Shown here: piece by piece, positions 1-12,400 of the stretch
Position numbering within the stretch: position 1 is the first letter of the stretch
Layout: each line of letters starts with the position of its first letter
Assembly (NCBI GenBank): GCA_964035575.1
Contig: OZ037911.1
Location: 1,054,001-1,118,000 of the forward strand
Length of the DNA stretch: 64,000 nt
Reading direction: 5' to 3'
DNA from: Rhynchopus sp. YZ270_cl-10
Taxonomy: Eukaryota; Euglenozoa; Diplonemea; Diplonemida; Diplonemidae
Notes under the pieces: generated by a model
The model's input: only the letters and a program-made list of their open reading frames with translations
Database searches by the model: none
What the model was told of the DNA's origin: nothing
Made by a program: the position numbers and the translations under genes

Positions 1-2
1 AG

Positions 3-299
3 TCTGCGCTTGCCTTCATTGAGGAGAGAGTCAGCCCTATGCGCGACGCGCAGACACGCACCTTCCTCACAAGCGCGGTGCCCAACTTTGAGTCCACGTT
101 CGCCGACTTCGACCAGCTGCTGACACGTGACCCCTGCCAGTCGATCCCCGTGAAGTGCAACGCCATTGGCAACTTTGCCTTCGCCAAGGTCTTCGAAAGG
201 TACCAAAAGAACCTCCTCAAGGTGTACAAGAACGCCCCCATCAGCTTCAGGCAGAAGTTCGAATTCCTTACCGACGTCCGCCCTGCCATCAACTGGTAG
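3..299 (+). CDS. C-terminal end of an unrecognised protein, cut by the window edge
   Basis: The frame is open from base 3 and ends at a TAG at 297-299, giving at least 98 residues. The 5' part lies outside the window. The fragment is mixed hydrophilic and hydrophobic, with no membrane segment and no low-complexity run. It ends in Asp-Val-Arg-Pro-Ala-Ile-Asn-Trp. Base composition is GC-rich with C/G at third positions, like the giant gene at 6483 and unlike the AT-rich DNA that follows, so it is very probably real coding sequence. I do not recognise the family. The first ATG in the window (39) is internal and there is no reason to treat it as the start. The gene runs in the same direction as the giant gene, about 6.2 kb upstream of it. 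Confidence 0.75.
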   Translation, partial: SALAFIEERVSPMRDAQTRTFLTSAVPNFESTFADFDQLLTRDPCQSIPVKCNAIGNFAFAKVFERYQKNLLKVYKNAPISFRQKFEFLTDVRPAINW

Positions 300-564
300 G
301 GAGAGAGAGGCACATAGAAAGGAGAAAAACCACATCGCTTTCATAATATTATATTTTTTTATATCTTGTTCTCACGTGTCACTGCCGCCCAGGTTTATAC
401 CCTAACAATCGTCCTAACAAATGTCTAAAATCTTGCGGAAGTGACACCGTCTTTTAGCTTTATGTTTTATTTTAGCTTTTTCTCCTTGAAGCTTCGTTTG
501 TGCCCTATGAGGCCCTTACGCTGTAACAACAGGAGTCTTTTATAATTGCTGTATTTCTTCTTGA

Positions 565-598
565 AGGTGACAAAGCACAGTCTTAGGTTCATCTTACA
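565..598 (+). repeat. Dispersed hairpin motif, family 1, copy a
   Basis: One of seven clear copies of a short motif. The consensus is AGGTGA, then CTAAGC, a 7-base loop ACGAGAG, then GCTTAG, then GTTCATCTTA. CTAAGC and GCTTAG are complementary, so the motif can form a 6-bp stem with a 7-base loop. This copy is diverged in the stem but keeps CTTAGGTTCATCTTA. All copies lie on the plus strand, outside the giant gene. The function is unknown. Confidence 0.55.
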
Positions 599-853
599 GT
601 AAGGCTTTACTAAAAAAAAAGAGAGTGGAAATTGCTCAACCGTTGACAACACAACCGAGGCAAACTACACTAATCCAACAATTTAACACAAAAGCATTTT
701 TCTTTTGTGGGCACCTTTTCATTTTATTTTGAAGAAAATATAAATAAGTTGACTAAGAAAGCAAAAAAGTGTATTGATTACTTGAGGGGTTTGACACCCC
801 ACGGAGTGTCATGCCATGCATCCCTGTATGCTATGGTGTTTCACTGTTTATTT

Positions 854-893
854 AGGGTGATTCCGCAACGAGAGGCTTAGGTTCAGCTTTATA
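854..893 (+). repeat. Dispersed hairpin motif, family 1, copy b
   Basis: Keeps GGTGA, then ACGAGAGGCTTAGGTTCA. The left stem half is altered. Confidence 0.55.
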
Positions 894-1250
894 GGTTTTT
901 TCTTCATTTTTCCATGCTAAGGTCTCCCATCTCCCCCCTTCCCTAATCAGCGTGCACCCCTTCCCTTGCCCCCACTCCCAAAAAAAAAAAAAAAATCCCC
1001 ACAAAAAAAAACAACACATTTCTATAATTTAACACAAGGCCAGCACAACGCATGACGAAAGGGCATATCAAAGTGCCTTGTAGCGCTTTTTGATCACCCA
1101 TCTTAGAGAGGTGTGCACTGTGCATTTTCTATTTTCTTTTTCTCGAAGAAACGTTTTTTCTTTTACTGTTGCAAAGACAACTTGATCCGCACCAAATCCT
1201 AGAGTCTCGACCCGTCGTGTGTGTGTTGGTTTTGTGTGTTTTTTCATTGT

Positions 1251-1282
1251 AGGTGACTAAGCACAAGAAGCTTACGTTCATA
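1251..1282 (+). repeat. Dispersed hairpin motif, family 1, copy c
   Basis: AGGTGACTAAGC, a 7-base loop, then GCTTACGTTCAT. Five of the six stem pairs are kept. It follows a T-rich stretch ending in AG. Confidence 0.6.
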
Positions 1283-1674
1283 TGGAAATTTTTCCTTTAC
1301 TTCGCTCTTACCCATCTTTTCATTGTACTACACCCATTTAAAAAGCAAACAAACAACCCAGACCCTTCCCCTTTTGTTTGATAACAAATACATACTTCGC
1401 ACCGAGTTTCAGTGTACTTCATGGTTTGATTTTCCCATTGAATGGAAAGTGGTTGGTTGTGTCCCGGGTTTTGCAACTTCTGCCCAACATCGCCAAAAAA
1501 TCGGGTCAAAATCAGATGGGCTAACAACCAATTTTTCAAAAAAAAATACAAGAGACAATATGATGCTGGGGAGACAAAAAAGTGTTTCTAGAACATTTTA
1601 TTTTCAATACCCGCATCCTCTCGGAAGGCCGCCCTTCTCGGAACCAACCATTTTCTTTTTATTTATTTTGCCAT

Positions 1675-1800
1675 GTGCACGGTGGAGTCCGCCCAAAATG
1701 GGCGTACCCTTTTGGGTGGATTCTTGAGGCGGTCTTCTGCCCGCCTAAAGAGTCCGTCCAAAAGGGTACGCCCATTTTTAGGCGGACTCCACTGTGTGTA
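1675..1800. repeat. Long imperfect hairpin
   Basis: Two inverted arms of about 55-60 bp, roughly 85% matched by eye, are separated by a loop of about 10 bases near 1731-1740. The left arm has GGAGTCCGCCCAAAATGGGC and the right arm ends GGCGGACTCC. Both arms carry GGGTACGCCCAT or its complement. This looks like a small fold-back or MITE-type insertion. No target duplication was identified. Confidence 0.7.
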
Positions 1801-2275
1801 CACACCCACTCTTTGCATTTCACCCCCTTACGGAAGCAGGCAATGCTGTGCTTGCATGGCTCCCGCCCGCTTGCGAGCAAAAAAAAAAAGTCAAATATTT
1901 TCATAAAACATAATAACCCTAACCCGTAAACCCGACGTAACCTTGACGTCCGAAGGGGCGACATCGAGAACACAGAACCTTCTCTTCCTCGGAGTGTATA
2001 GGCGAGGCGTCGGCTTCTCGTTTCTCCTTTTTGTCCAGCCCTTCTTCTTTTTGACAAACGTGTGTTCACCACCCTTGTGTGTGGTGATATGCCCTCTCTC
2101 TCCCCATCTTCTGTGTGTGCTCTATCTTTTCACAACGTCATAGGGAAAATGGAAAAAAAAAAAAAGAAAAGAAAACAATGCGATGTCCTGCAGGACAACT
2201 TATTTCTTTTGTGATATAAGAAACCAAAATCAATAACTCATTCCTTACGTCATTCGAAGAGAAAAAATGGCAAAA

Positions 2276-2319
2276 CGTGGAGCACATCCTTGGGTGTCTA
2301 CATAAGTTTTCAAAAAAAG
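2276..2319 (+). repeat. Dispersed motif, family 2, copy 1
   Basis: Family 2 has GTGGAG, then CATCCTCGGGTGTCTACAC, then usually TAATACAACCAAGTTTTC and an A-run. This copy has CATCCTTGGGTGTCTACA followed directly by AAGTTTTC and A residues. All copies are on the plus strand. Confidence 0.55.
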
Positions 2320-3644
2320 CAAAACAAAAACAAAATTGGTCACCGAAAAAAAAATCTGCACCCTCAGAAGAAATGTACAGGACGTCGAAGGCTCAACAAT
2401 AAAGGGGAAAATACACACCCTGTGGGGCTCACCCCCTTCTTCTTGTTTTTTGATGCGCACGAGAGGCGCGTTCATGTTACAAGATGTTTTTTTTTTTCTT
2501 TTTTGGTGTGGCTGAAAGGGGGTGCTATTTTGTGCTACTTTCTGCTATTTTCTGCTGTTTTGGAGTCGTCGGCTGCACCATTTTTAGGTACGCTGTCAGG
2601 AGATTCATTTTTCCATTTTTTTTTTTTTTTTTTTCGACGAATTCTGAATACATTTTGAAGAGACCAGAGAGGTGACCGTTATTTCATTTTTGTTTCATAA
2701 AAAAAAATTGAAACAGAAAAGTAATATGAATGCGAACCAAAAAAAGCATCTTTTTTTCAAAAAAAAAAAAAACCCCAAAATTACATCTCAATTGTGGAGC
2801 GTCGCAATAGAGAATTTCCCTCTCAACAACAAACAACAAAAAAAAAAAAATTGTCGATACAACAAAAAAGATTTTGCTTGTCTTGATTAGAGCGATAGCA
2901 AAATAAAAGGACCTGAACACAAGACACAAGACCCCCCCCCCCTGGGATGCAGGGAAAAAAAGACGACACGGCGGGTGAGTCGTCGGCACCTCAATGCCTA
3001 TTGCCATACGTTACGCTTGTAACGAAGACCTGAATCCCACTCCATGACTGGAGTCAGAGCCGGCAATAATGAAGCCCTTGCGCCTGGTCTGTGTCAGGTC
3101 CAAACAAACCTACATATGAAAGAAAAAACAAAAAAAAAAAAACGTTGTGTACAGAACCCGTCCTCGGACAGGTGATTGTCGAAACTACAAAAAAATCAAA
3201 AAGTTGCGCAAAAAAAAAATCAAATAACTTTCCACCCCAACCTTTTTTTCTCGTCACCCGAACCAGGTGCGTCTCTCTTCCCTTACTCCGTTAAAAAAGA
3301 TTTTTGATTTTTTTGTCAATGTCAAAATTGAAATAGCCAATCCGTACAAGATAACAGAAAATACCCCTATTTGCAGTGCATATTTGTATTGCTTCGACCC
3401 CTACAAAAGAAAACCATCAAAAATAACATGGTGGCGCCTCTCGACTGTTTTACTCTTTTTTTATAAAGTGACTACAGCATAGGAGGCTCGTTCACCTCGT
3501 CATTTTTTTTTTTTTTTTTTGTGATTTTTTGTTTTTTGAGGACGGAGCAATGCAAATTGGGAATATTGGGGGGAAAATGTATGTATTCGGCCGTCTCTCT
3601 CTGAGATTTCAATATTGTTTTTTTTCTTTTTTTCTTCAAAATAT

Positions 3645-3700
3645 AGTGGAGTTCATCCTCGGGTGTCTACACTAATACAACCAAGTTTTCAAAAAAAAAA
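3645..3700 (+). repeat. Dispersed motif, family 2, copy 2
   Basis: The fullest copy: GTGGAG, CATCCTCGGGTGTCTACACT, then AATACAACCAAGTTTTC and an A-run. The A-run at its 3' end is reminiscent of a retroposed short RNA. Confidence 0.6.
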
Positions 3701-4370
3701 AAAATCTTTTTTCTTTTTCCCCTTTTTTTGTGTCAGTGCCTGTCTTCAGGGCTTTTTGCACTTCCAAAAAAAAAATCCATTTTTTCCCCCTCTACGGTAC
3801 TTCATTCTCGCAAAGATGTACCGTATGTTGTCAAAAAAACTTTTTTTTTAATCTCTTTTTTTCTTCTTCCCTTTTGAAGAAAATGCGACCTTTGAAACAA
3901 GCAAGATGGTTTTGACACATTGTGAACACATGAGTGTGCATGATGTACGACCGAATGCACCTTTTGTGCTGACCACCACCTCTGAGTGTGCAGTCAACTC
4001 AAAAGTTTTTCCGTTTCCAAAAAAAAAATCACCCTCTTGTCTGAGATGTGCAACGATGTCCTTCCGTGAGAGTCATCGTTCATCATTCTTTAAAAGTGGT
4101 GGAATTTTTTTCCCTTTTTATTCTACTGCGAAGTTTTTTTTGTTTATGTGTGCCCATGAGGCCATTCCTTTTTTTTAATTTTTCTTTACTTTGTGATGGG
4201 GGTGATCAGGGGTGTACTTTTCACTCTGGTCACAGAAACATCACAAAAACAAAAGGACGGAAAAAAACAGCGGAAAAACCAAAATGAGGCCAGAGATTTC
4301 AACTTTTGTGTAAATTTTCCTCACTTGAGGAAATCCCATGGAACCAGTATCCTAAAAAAAATACATAAAA

Positions 4371-4424
4371 GTGGAGCTCGTCCTCCGGTGTCTACACTGA
4401 TAACAAGCCAACGTTGTTTTCAAC
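4371..4424 (+). repeat. Dispersed motif, family 2, copy 3
   Basis: GTGGAGCTCGTCCTCCGGTG, then TCTACACTGATAACAAGCCAACG. Diverged, but in the same order as copy 2. Confidence 0.5.
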
Positions 4425-4948
4425 ACAAAAGAAGAACGTCAGAAGACCTATTCAAAGCCCCTCTCTCCCTCTCTCTTATGTAACCCAGCTGATCACATTG
4501 GTATGCATAAGATTTCCACCTCATATCTGAGAGGTGAGTCTTCTGTCTTTCATGTAATCAGAGCGAAGCGTGAAAAAAGCGGTTAAGTCTCGTATCGTAC
4601 TTTGCTATGGGTTTCATGTGAAAGGGGGTGGTAAGGGGTTTTTTGAGGTGACTTCTTCCCCTTTTTTTTTAAATATTATTGGCCCTTGTACTTTCTCTTC
4701 TTTGAATGGAAAGTGCACGAAGCTAATACTATATCATTCACACGTACGGCGTTGTAACGTCCTAAAATGACGTAACACCACCGGATGTGTATATGATTGT
4801 TATTTTGCATTCTGGGCGAATGCAAAGGGGAATTGACTTTAAAAAAAAACAAAAACATCCCTTTTTTGTCTTTATCTGTCAAAAGAGGGATTGTTGTGTA
4901 CTGTACCCTGTCGATGCTCTTTTGCATCGAAACAAAAACAAAAAAAAT

Positions 4949-4980
4949 TCTAACTAATACAACCAAGTTTTCAAAAAAAA
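4949..4980 (+). repeat. Dispersed motif, family 2, 3' half only
   Basis: CTAATACAACCAAGTTTTC followed by an A-run, identical to the 3' half of copy 2. The left half is absent. Confidence 0.5.
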
Positions 4981-5101
4981 AACAAAAAAAGTGGCGTCTG
5001 TTGCCCCCAATATGCGGGATTTCCCCCGATTCTGTAACCCCCCCTAAACAACTCACGACAATTATAACGCAAAAAAAAGGGGAAAATTTATGTCGGAACC
5101 G

Positions 5102-5150
5102 AAGCTTTTTTGGGGAACCGGTTCCCGAAATGACCGGTTCCCCAAAGCTT
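5102..5150. repeat. Compact GC-rich hairpin
   Basis: GGGGAACCGGT at 5112-5122 pairs with ACCGGTTCCCC at 5133-5143. AAGCTT at both ends extends the stem with a 3-base bulge, and the loop is about 10 bases. It stands out in AT-rich DNA. No U-run follows, so it is not a convincing bacterial-type terminator. Confidence 0.6.
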
Positions 5151-5741
5151 TGGTCCCGATATGAATTTTACCCCCCCCCGCCAAAAAAAAAAAAAAAAAA
5201 AAATCATTTTCACCTATCTCTACCTCATCGTCTTGCGAGAAAAAAAACCTTTACTCTCTATCCATCCCATTCCCGTTCCTCAGCTCTCGTACGAAAAAAA
5301 AAAAAAGAAGTGTGGAGACTTGCACGTACAAACGAAGGTGCACTTTTCCAAATTTCTATTTTAAAAAAAGCAAACCACCCCTTTTTATTATTTCGTTTTT
5401 CCGCGTTTCCGAAGTGCCCCCGCCAGAGGTGTGTGTGTGTGTGGGTTCTTTTGTTCCGTTTCTTTTATTCTTTTTTTTATTTTTCTCCCAACTTTTTTTT
5501 CACTTTGACAGATACGTTGCGCCACATACGGCCAATGTCATCTTTTCAAATGTATTATTATTTTTTGCACTCTTTTTCAAACCCTTCAACCCCCTCCAAT
5601 GCATGCTGATATATCCACCCCCAACAAAGCATCGTTCTATAAACCGTGATCGTGATAAGGAAAAAAAGGGTAGAAGAAAAAAGGGAAAAAAAAGGAAAAT
5701 AAAGCTCCGTGATATTTGCTACTGCCAGATCTTTATTTCAA

Positions 5742-5760
5742 AGGTGACTAAGCATGAGAG
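5742..5760 (+). repeat. Dispersed hairpin motif, family 1, copy d
   Basis: AGGTGACTAAGCATGAGAG; the right stem half is lost. Confidence 0.5.
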
Positions 5761-5834
5761 ACAAAAAAGGATCCAAAAAATACAACAAAAAAGATTGATG
5801 AATAACCAATGTTCAAAACATTAAGTAATCTAAT

Positions 5835-5872
5835 CAGACTAAGCGTGAGAGGCTTAGGATCATCTTATAAGC
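5835..5872 (+). repeat. Dispersed hairpin motif, family 1, copy e
   Basis: CTAAGC, loop GTGAGAG, GCTTAG, then GATCATCTTATAAGC. The stem is intact although the loop has changed, which suggests the pairing may matter. Confidence 0.6.
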
Positions 5873-6482
5873 TTTTCGATATATGCCCTATAGAGGCACC
5901 AACCATGATGAACACCATCTGAGTTCATTTAGGAAGGGGTGATTTTTCTTCTTCTCCTTTTATTCCATATCATTGGCCAGAAAATTTGGTCAAAAAACCC
6001 GTGATCGGGGGGACATGCTTCAAATTTCTATTTTTTTTTGCCCCCTTTCCCCAAACTTTAAGATTAACAAAAAATAGCCTCCTCCTCTCCCCTTTTTGTC
6101 CAACCAACATCAATCAACATGATTCCTCTCCCACGGTCTTTCGAGTCAAGCCCAAAATGTAGTCCTCAGGCTTTTGTCCGTCCCTCTTCTACGCTGTTCA
6201 GCTTTTTTTTTTTTGGTCATCTTTTCTTTGTGCTTTCATCCAGCTGGTATCGTACGTGGTCAGTGGGAGGTGCCTGTATTAATAACGTCACTTTCTTTTT
6301 CTTCATATGATTGTCAGGGTGGTGCAGGTTGAAAGTTGGTTAAAGGAAGTCTGCTCTTTCGTTCATCTCGTACACTCCCGCTACGCTATGTGTTCGCGGA
6401 ATGAAGCTACGTTGCTGATCAGCCTTTTTGTCTCTAAACAAACTAAACTATCAAAAAACCAGATATTCTCAAAAGAAAAAAA

Positions 6483-9400
6483 ATGATTTGGGCAGTAGTG
6501 GCTGCCGCTGCGCTTGGGGTGGCCCCTGCGACGATTGTGCTGAAGGCGGCTGGTGTGTGCAGTCCCTGCACGACGATCTGCACAGAGCTCAACACCGCTT
6601 CATGCGTCGGAACAAGCAACTCACACTGCCACGTGGTGGGGGGGAGATGTGTGCTCAAGACGCCACGCCCGGTGACGGAGTACTGCATGCCCGCTGCAAG
6701 CGTCGCACGGTACACGTTCCGTACTGACTTCACGGACTCCTCCGGAAACGGCAACACACTGAACAACCTGCAGAACATGCTCCCTCTTGCAAACGGTGTG
6801 GTGCGTTTCTCAGGTGCCGACCGTCTGAATGAAGGTTACCTCGAGAGACTGACGCTGACCAGTGCAAAGTTTGAGGTGACGAACACAATCACGTTGTCGA
6901 CGTGGTTCATGCTTGAGAAGCGGACGTTTGGCTTTCAGGGGATCATCTCGCTTGCCTTTCTGAACTACCGTCTCATGGTGCACCCGAACCTGCACCCCTA
7001 CTACGACGCAGGGAGGCACTGCGATGTCATGGTCGGGGACGTCACCTTCCAGCTCCTCAAGTGGTACCACTTCGTCCTCACGGTCACTGGTGGCTCCCTG
7101 GCGAAGGTCTACATCAACGGTGTGCTCGTATCTTCCCGCAACAACTGCGTCCCCTCCCGCCTGCCCCCCAGTGGTGAGCTCCTCCTGGGCACAGGTGAGC
7201 GCGACAGGACACACCAGTACACCCTCGAAGGCTGGCTTGGCGAGACCATCATCTACAACGAAGAGCTGCAGGAGGACGTCTTCCACTGCATCCCCCTCGA
7301 GACGCCAGCGCCGCCTACACCGTCTCCACCCACACCAGCGCCACCGACACCTTGGCCAGCAACGTCTGCACCCCCCACCCCGTGGCCAGCGACACCAGCG
7401 CCGCCAACACCGTGGCCCGCAACGCCGGCACCGCCTACGATAGCGCCAACAGCAGTGCCCACGCCAGCACCACCAGTGGACGAATGTGCGGACATGTCGG
7501 TGAGTGTGGTGTGCACGGCAGCGCGCCAGACCTGTGTCGACCCGGACCACAGCAGCGGTGGGAACTGGCAGTGTGTGTGTCCCCTCCCCAGCACAGCGGT
7601 GCAGACCACCGCTGCATCGACGGACTGCGACTACGACGAGTGCAGTGTGCAGGGCAGTACGTGCACCATGGCGGGTCAGGCCTGCAAGGACACAGACCTG
7701 CTTGCGGCGGACACATGGCAGTGTGAGTGCATCGCCCCGCAGACAGGCGCGACCGTCGTAGGTGCGCAGGCTGTCTGCGTGGACCCGCCTGGCGACTGCG
7801 TCACGAAGGGTGACATCTGCCACTCGAAGGGTCAGGCCTGCAGCACAGGGACCACGAAGTTCGACGGCAACGTCGTCTGTGAGTGCATTGCGCCTGCCAC
7901 AGGCACACCGGGGCAGAACGTGCCAGCAGTGTGTGTCCTCGACGAATGTACCCTCGTCTGTGCCTCCTGTGCACGCACCACCGTTGCACAGACGCAGACC
8001 ATCTGTGCTGATGCGATGCAGGACTGTGAGGACCCAAACACTGATCACCTCACCACACGCGACTGGAGCTGCAAGTGCAGGACCCCCCACACAGGCACTA
8101 TGACCGTGGCGGCAGCGGTGTGCCAGCTGGACGAGTGCAAGGCGGACTGCACCACCTGCGCAAGCAACAATGGACCTAACACCTGCGAGGCCAGCGGCCA
8201 GGCTTGCGTCGAGAAGAGTATGACGGTTGCCTCGGACTGGGAGTGCCACTGTGTAGACCCGAAGGTGGGCACGAACACGGCGGCCATTGCGACGTGCACA
8301 GAGGACGAGTGCAGGACACATGGTCAGACGTGCATCACAGCAGGGCAGACCTGCCTCGACGCAGACCAGACCAAAGCGGGCACGTGGACCTGTGTGTGCG
8401 CCCTGCCCTCCGTGTCGACAGCAGTGGCCAAGGTGGCAGTGTGCGAGGTTGACGAGTGCACCCTGCCAAACGTCGCCACTGTCTGCACAAGCGCGCAGCA
8501 GACCTGTGTCGACACGGACCTGGTGGGGATGTCAAACTGGGAATGCCACTGCGTCGCACCTGCAAGCGGCACTGGCGCACAGCACGCGGTGCTTGAGTGC
8601 ACCCTTGACGAGTGTGCGGTGCAGTGTGTGTCATGTGCCGACAAGGGTGACGGGAAGGGCAACGTGTGCACGGCGGCGGGGCAGCTGTGCTCGGACCCCA
8701 AGGCGACACACATCGCGACGAACGACTGGATGTGTGTGTGTGTGGCCCCAAGCACGAAAACTGCGATGACGGCGGCTGTGGCCGACTGCGGGACGGACGA
8801 GTGTGTCGAGCGCTCGGATGCTGTGCTGTGCACCCACGCACCACGCTACTCTGTGGACGGTTGCCTCTGCAAGTGTGGGTGGACGAGCGTTGCCGACCAG
8901 CAGACGACACCCTGCCAGGATGGCTGCTGCAACCCACAGAGCGAGCCGACGGAGTGGTGTCTCGTGGACACGGCCGACGCGTACAACGTGGCCAAGACGG
9001 GGTGTGCGTCTGCCACGAAGCAGTACTGCATCCCTGTGGGGCAGACGCCGCAGGATGGTGGCCGCCCTGCACGTGCCGCTATTCCTGGCGTGCCTCAAGG
9101 CCAGACGAATGTGTGCACAGACGTAGGCCAGAAGTGTGTCGACCCTGACGAGAAGTCCTTCAAGAACTGGCAGTGCGAGTGCGTGCTCCCCAAGACAGGC
9201 ACACCTGGCACACAGGCAGCAGCAGTGTGTGAGGAGGACGAGTGCGTCACCCACGGTGCTGTGTGTACAGTCGCAGGCCAGACATGCAAGGACACAGACC
9301 GCATGGGCATGAACAACTGGGTCTGTGAGTGCACAGTGGGCCCCCCCACGACAGGCAACCAAGCGCTCGCAGTATGCACTCTCGACGAGTGTCTGGAGAC

Positions 9401-12400
9401 CTGCCCCACCTGTGCGTCCACAGTCTGCACTGATGCTGGGCAGACTTGCAATGACGCGAACCAAGGTGAACAGCAGCTCGGCGACTGGACCTGTACCTGC
9501 ACACCACCCAGCAGAGGCAGCGCGACAGGGGGCCCGATGACAAGCTGTGTGCTGGACGAGTGTGTGGAGACGTGCGCCACGTGCCACACAGCGCAGTGCA
9601 GCGGGGCGGACCAGAGCTGCGTCGACCCAGACACATCCGAGACGGGGACGAACAACTGGCGTTGTGTGTGCCTCGCGCCGTCCCTCACGACGGCTCTGAT
9701 CAACACTGCTGTGTGCGAGAACGACGAATGTGCGGCGGGCAACAACAACCCTCCGTGTGCTGTTGGGCAGGTGTGCGTAGACCCTGACTTCACTAATGCA
9801 AACGACTGGCGTTGCGAGTGCACGCTGCCGACGACAGGGTCTGCGTTGATGACGAATGCGACGTGCGAGACTGACGAGTGCAAGGACCACGAGGGTGTGT
9901 GCATGCTTGCTGGCCAACATTGCGTCGACGCCGACAAGACGACTCCCAACAACTGGGTCTGCGAGTGCATCAGCCCTGACCTGGGTACGTCCGGTGCGCA
10001 GGCTGCGGGCGACTGCCGCCCCTCTGCGGAGTGCGTGGGCAATAAGCTGTGTACAGACGCCTCGCAGCACTGTGTCGACCCAGACGCCACGAAGCTGGAC
10101 GACTGGGAGTGCCACTGCATTGCGCCCCTCGGTGGTACCCCGCAGACGAAAGCACTTGCAGACTGCACCATCGACGAGTGTGTCTCCGTGTGCCCGAGCT
10201 GTGCCCTGCAGAGTGTCGGCGGTGTCACGGTGTGTGCCACCCACGGGCAGACGTGCCAAGACATGGACCAGAAGACTCTGAACGACTGGAGCTGCGTGTG
10301 CCCTCCTCCGTCCACCGGCGACTCTGCAACAGGTACTGCCGCGACATGTGTCACAGACGAGTGCACCGCCACATGCGCGACTTGTGCAGGCATGACGTGC
10401 ACGGCAGCAGGGCAGACCTGCGTCGACGTGGACCAGGATCCGAAGGTGCTTTCCAACTGGGAGTGTCACTGCGCCGCTCCGTCGCAAGACAAGAAGACGG
10501 GTGCTGCAGTGGACGTGTGCCGCCATGATGAGTGCCTATCCCCTGTCATGTGTGGTGCGGGACAGGTGTGCCAGGACAAGGATCAGGTTGCAGCCAACTC
10601 CTGGGAGTGCGTGTGTCAGGCGCCGTACAGCGGGGTGGCAGCACAGTCCCCTGTCGCGCAGTGCTCCCTGAACGAGTGCACCACGACCTGTGCCGCCTGT
10701 GCAGATACCGGCAGCGGGAACGTCTGTGTCGTGCAGGGACAACGCTGCGTCGAGCCTGACATCCACATTGACGCAGACTGGTACTGCGAGTGCACAGAAG
10801 GTACCGGTGTGAGTGTCGGGTCTGCAGTCGCCCTGTGCGTGCTGGACGAGTGTGCTGTGTCATGCCCGACGTGTGCGGACACGGGTGGAGGGAACATCTG
10901 CACCCTGCAAGGACAGACCTGCGTGGATCCTGACACCAACACAGGCACGAAGAGCGATTGGGAGTGCGTCTGCCCTGCACCCTTCGCGGACAAACGTGCA
11001 CAGGCCGGCCTCGCTGTGTGCAGTGCTGACGAGTGCACGGAGTCGCTCAATGGTACTGTGAATGGCGCTGTGTGCACAGTGCAGGGCCAGCTCTGCAATG
11101 ACGCACACCCGAACACTGTGGGCGACTTTGAGTGTATCTGTGCTGCACCTTGGTCGGGCACGAAGACAGGTTCCCCTGCTGACTGCACGAAGGACGAGTG
11201 TACCCTGCACGGCACCATCTGCACTGCAGTGGGACAGACGTGCCTGGAGCCGAACACCACGAACGACAACGACTGGCAGTGCCTCTGTGCAGCACCCTCC
11301 ACAAGCTCGCGTCTGGGTGCCGCTGCGGTGTGCGAGGTGGACGAGTGCATTGCGAACCTTGCAACGTGTGAGGGGGGCACCCCACCGCAGGACTGTGTCG
11401 ACACTGACAAGACGACGAACGACACGTGGGAATGCAGGTGCAGGACACCATCCTCGGGCACAGCACTCGCAAAGGCGGCGGCGTGTGTGCTGGACGAATG
11501 CAGCGCACCCTGCTCAACGTGCGAGAACGACGTCTGCAGTGCTGCAGGCCAGACCTGCAAAGACCCGAACCCCGCCTACACGAGCCCTGGTGACTGGACC
11601 TGCGTCTGCGCTGCGCCTTCTACAGCGACTGCTGTCGGCGCTGTCTCCGCCTGCCCTGTGGATGAGTGTGTGCTGCAAGGCTACCTCTGCCAGCAGCAGC
11701 AGCAGACGTGTCTCGACGTCGACCAAGGTGCAGCCAGCCTCGGCGACTGGGTATGCAACTGCATCGCACCGCAGACAGGCACCGACATCGCAAAGCCCGC
11801 ACAGTGCGAGATCGATGAGTGCACGCAGCACGGTCACGTCTGCACAGACGTAGGCCAGACATGCCTCGACCCCAACACCGCTGTGCTCGCGCTGAATGAC
11901 TGGGAGTGCCACTGCGTGCTGCCTGCACCGCAGATGGCAGTCGCGACACCTGCTACGTGCGTGCACATCGGGGAGTGCACAGACCCTGTGACGAACGGCG
12001 TCTGCGAGAGCAAGGGGCAGGTGTGCGTCGACCCGAACATGACTGTTCTGCATGACTGGCGCTGCGAGTGCACACCCCCCAGCATCGGGGCGCCGAAGGT
12101 GGGAAGCGCGGCAGTGTGCGCGCTGAACGAATGTGTCGGCGCCTGTGCCACTTGTGCGAAGGACGTGTGCACAGCGGCAGGCCAGTCGTGCACGGACGCG
12201 AACCAGGACCCCGTTACAGGCCTCAACTCTTGGGAGTGCCGATGCGCAGCACCGTACTCAGGGTCCAAGATCGCCGCGGCAGCTACCTGTGCCCTAGACG
12301 AGTGCACCTCACACGGCGCGACCTGCACCTCTGCTGGGCAGGACTGCCTCGACCCGTCCACAACGACAGACGGGGACTGGCGGTGTGAGTGCAGGAAGCC

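Larger units (their letters stand above)
300..6482. other. AT-rich intergenic region
   Basis: Rich in homopolymer A and T runs, with stops in all frames. Open stretches here, including a 270-codon one at 4797-5609, cross A-runs and poly-Lys/Phe and do not look coding. It holds two families of short dispersed repeats, all on the plus strand, and two hairpins, listed separately. A telomere-like CCCTAACCC occurs once near 1916 and is too short to mean anything. Confidence 0.7.

Noticed and set aside
1913-1930. Telomere-like CCCTAACCCGTAAACCC
   Set aside because: One and a half units only, no array.
5102-5150. Transcription terminator hairpin
   Set aside because: No U-run after the stem, and intrinsic terminators of this type are not expected in a eukaryote.
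4797-5609. A 270-codon open frame upstream of the giant gene
   Set aside because: It runs through A-runs (poly-Lys) and T-runs (poly-Phe) with no domain-like composition.
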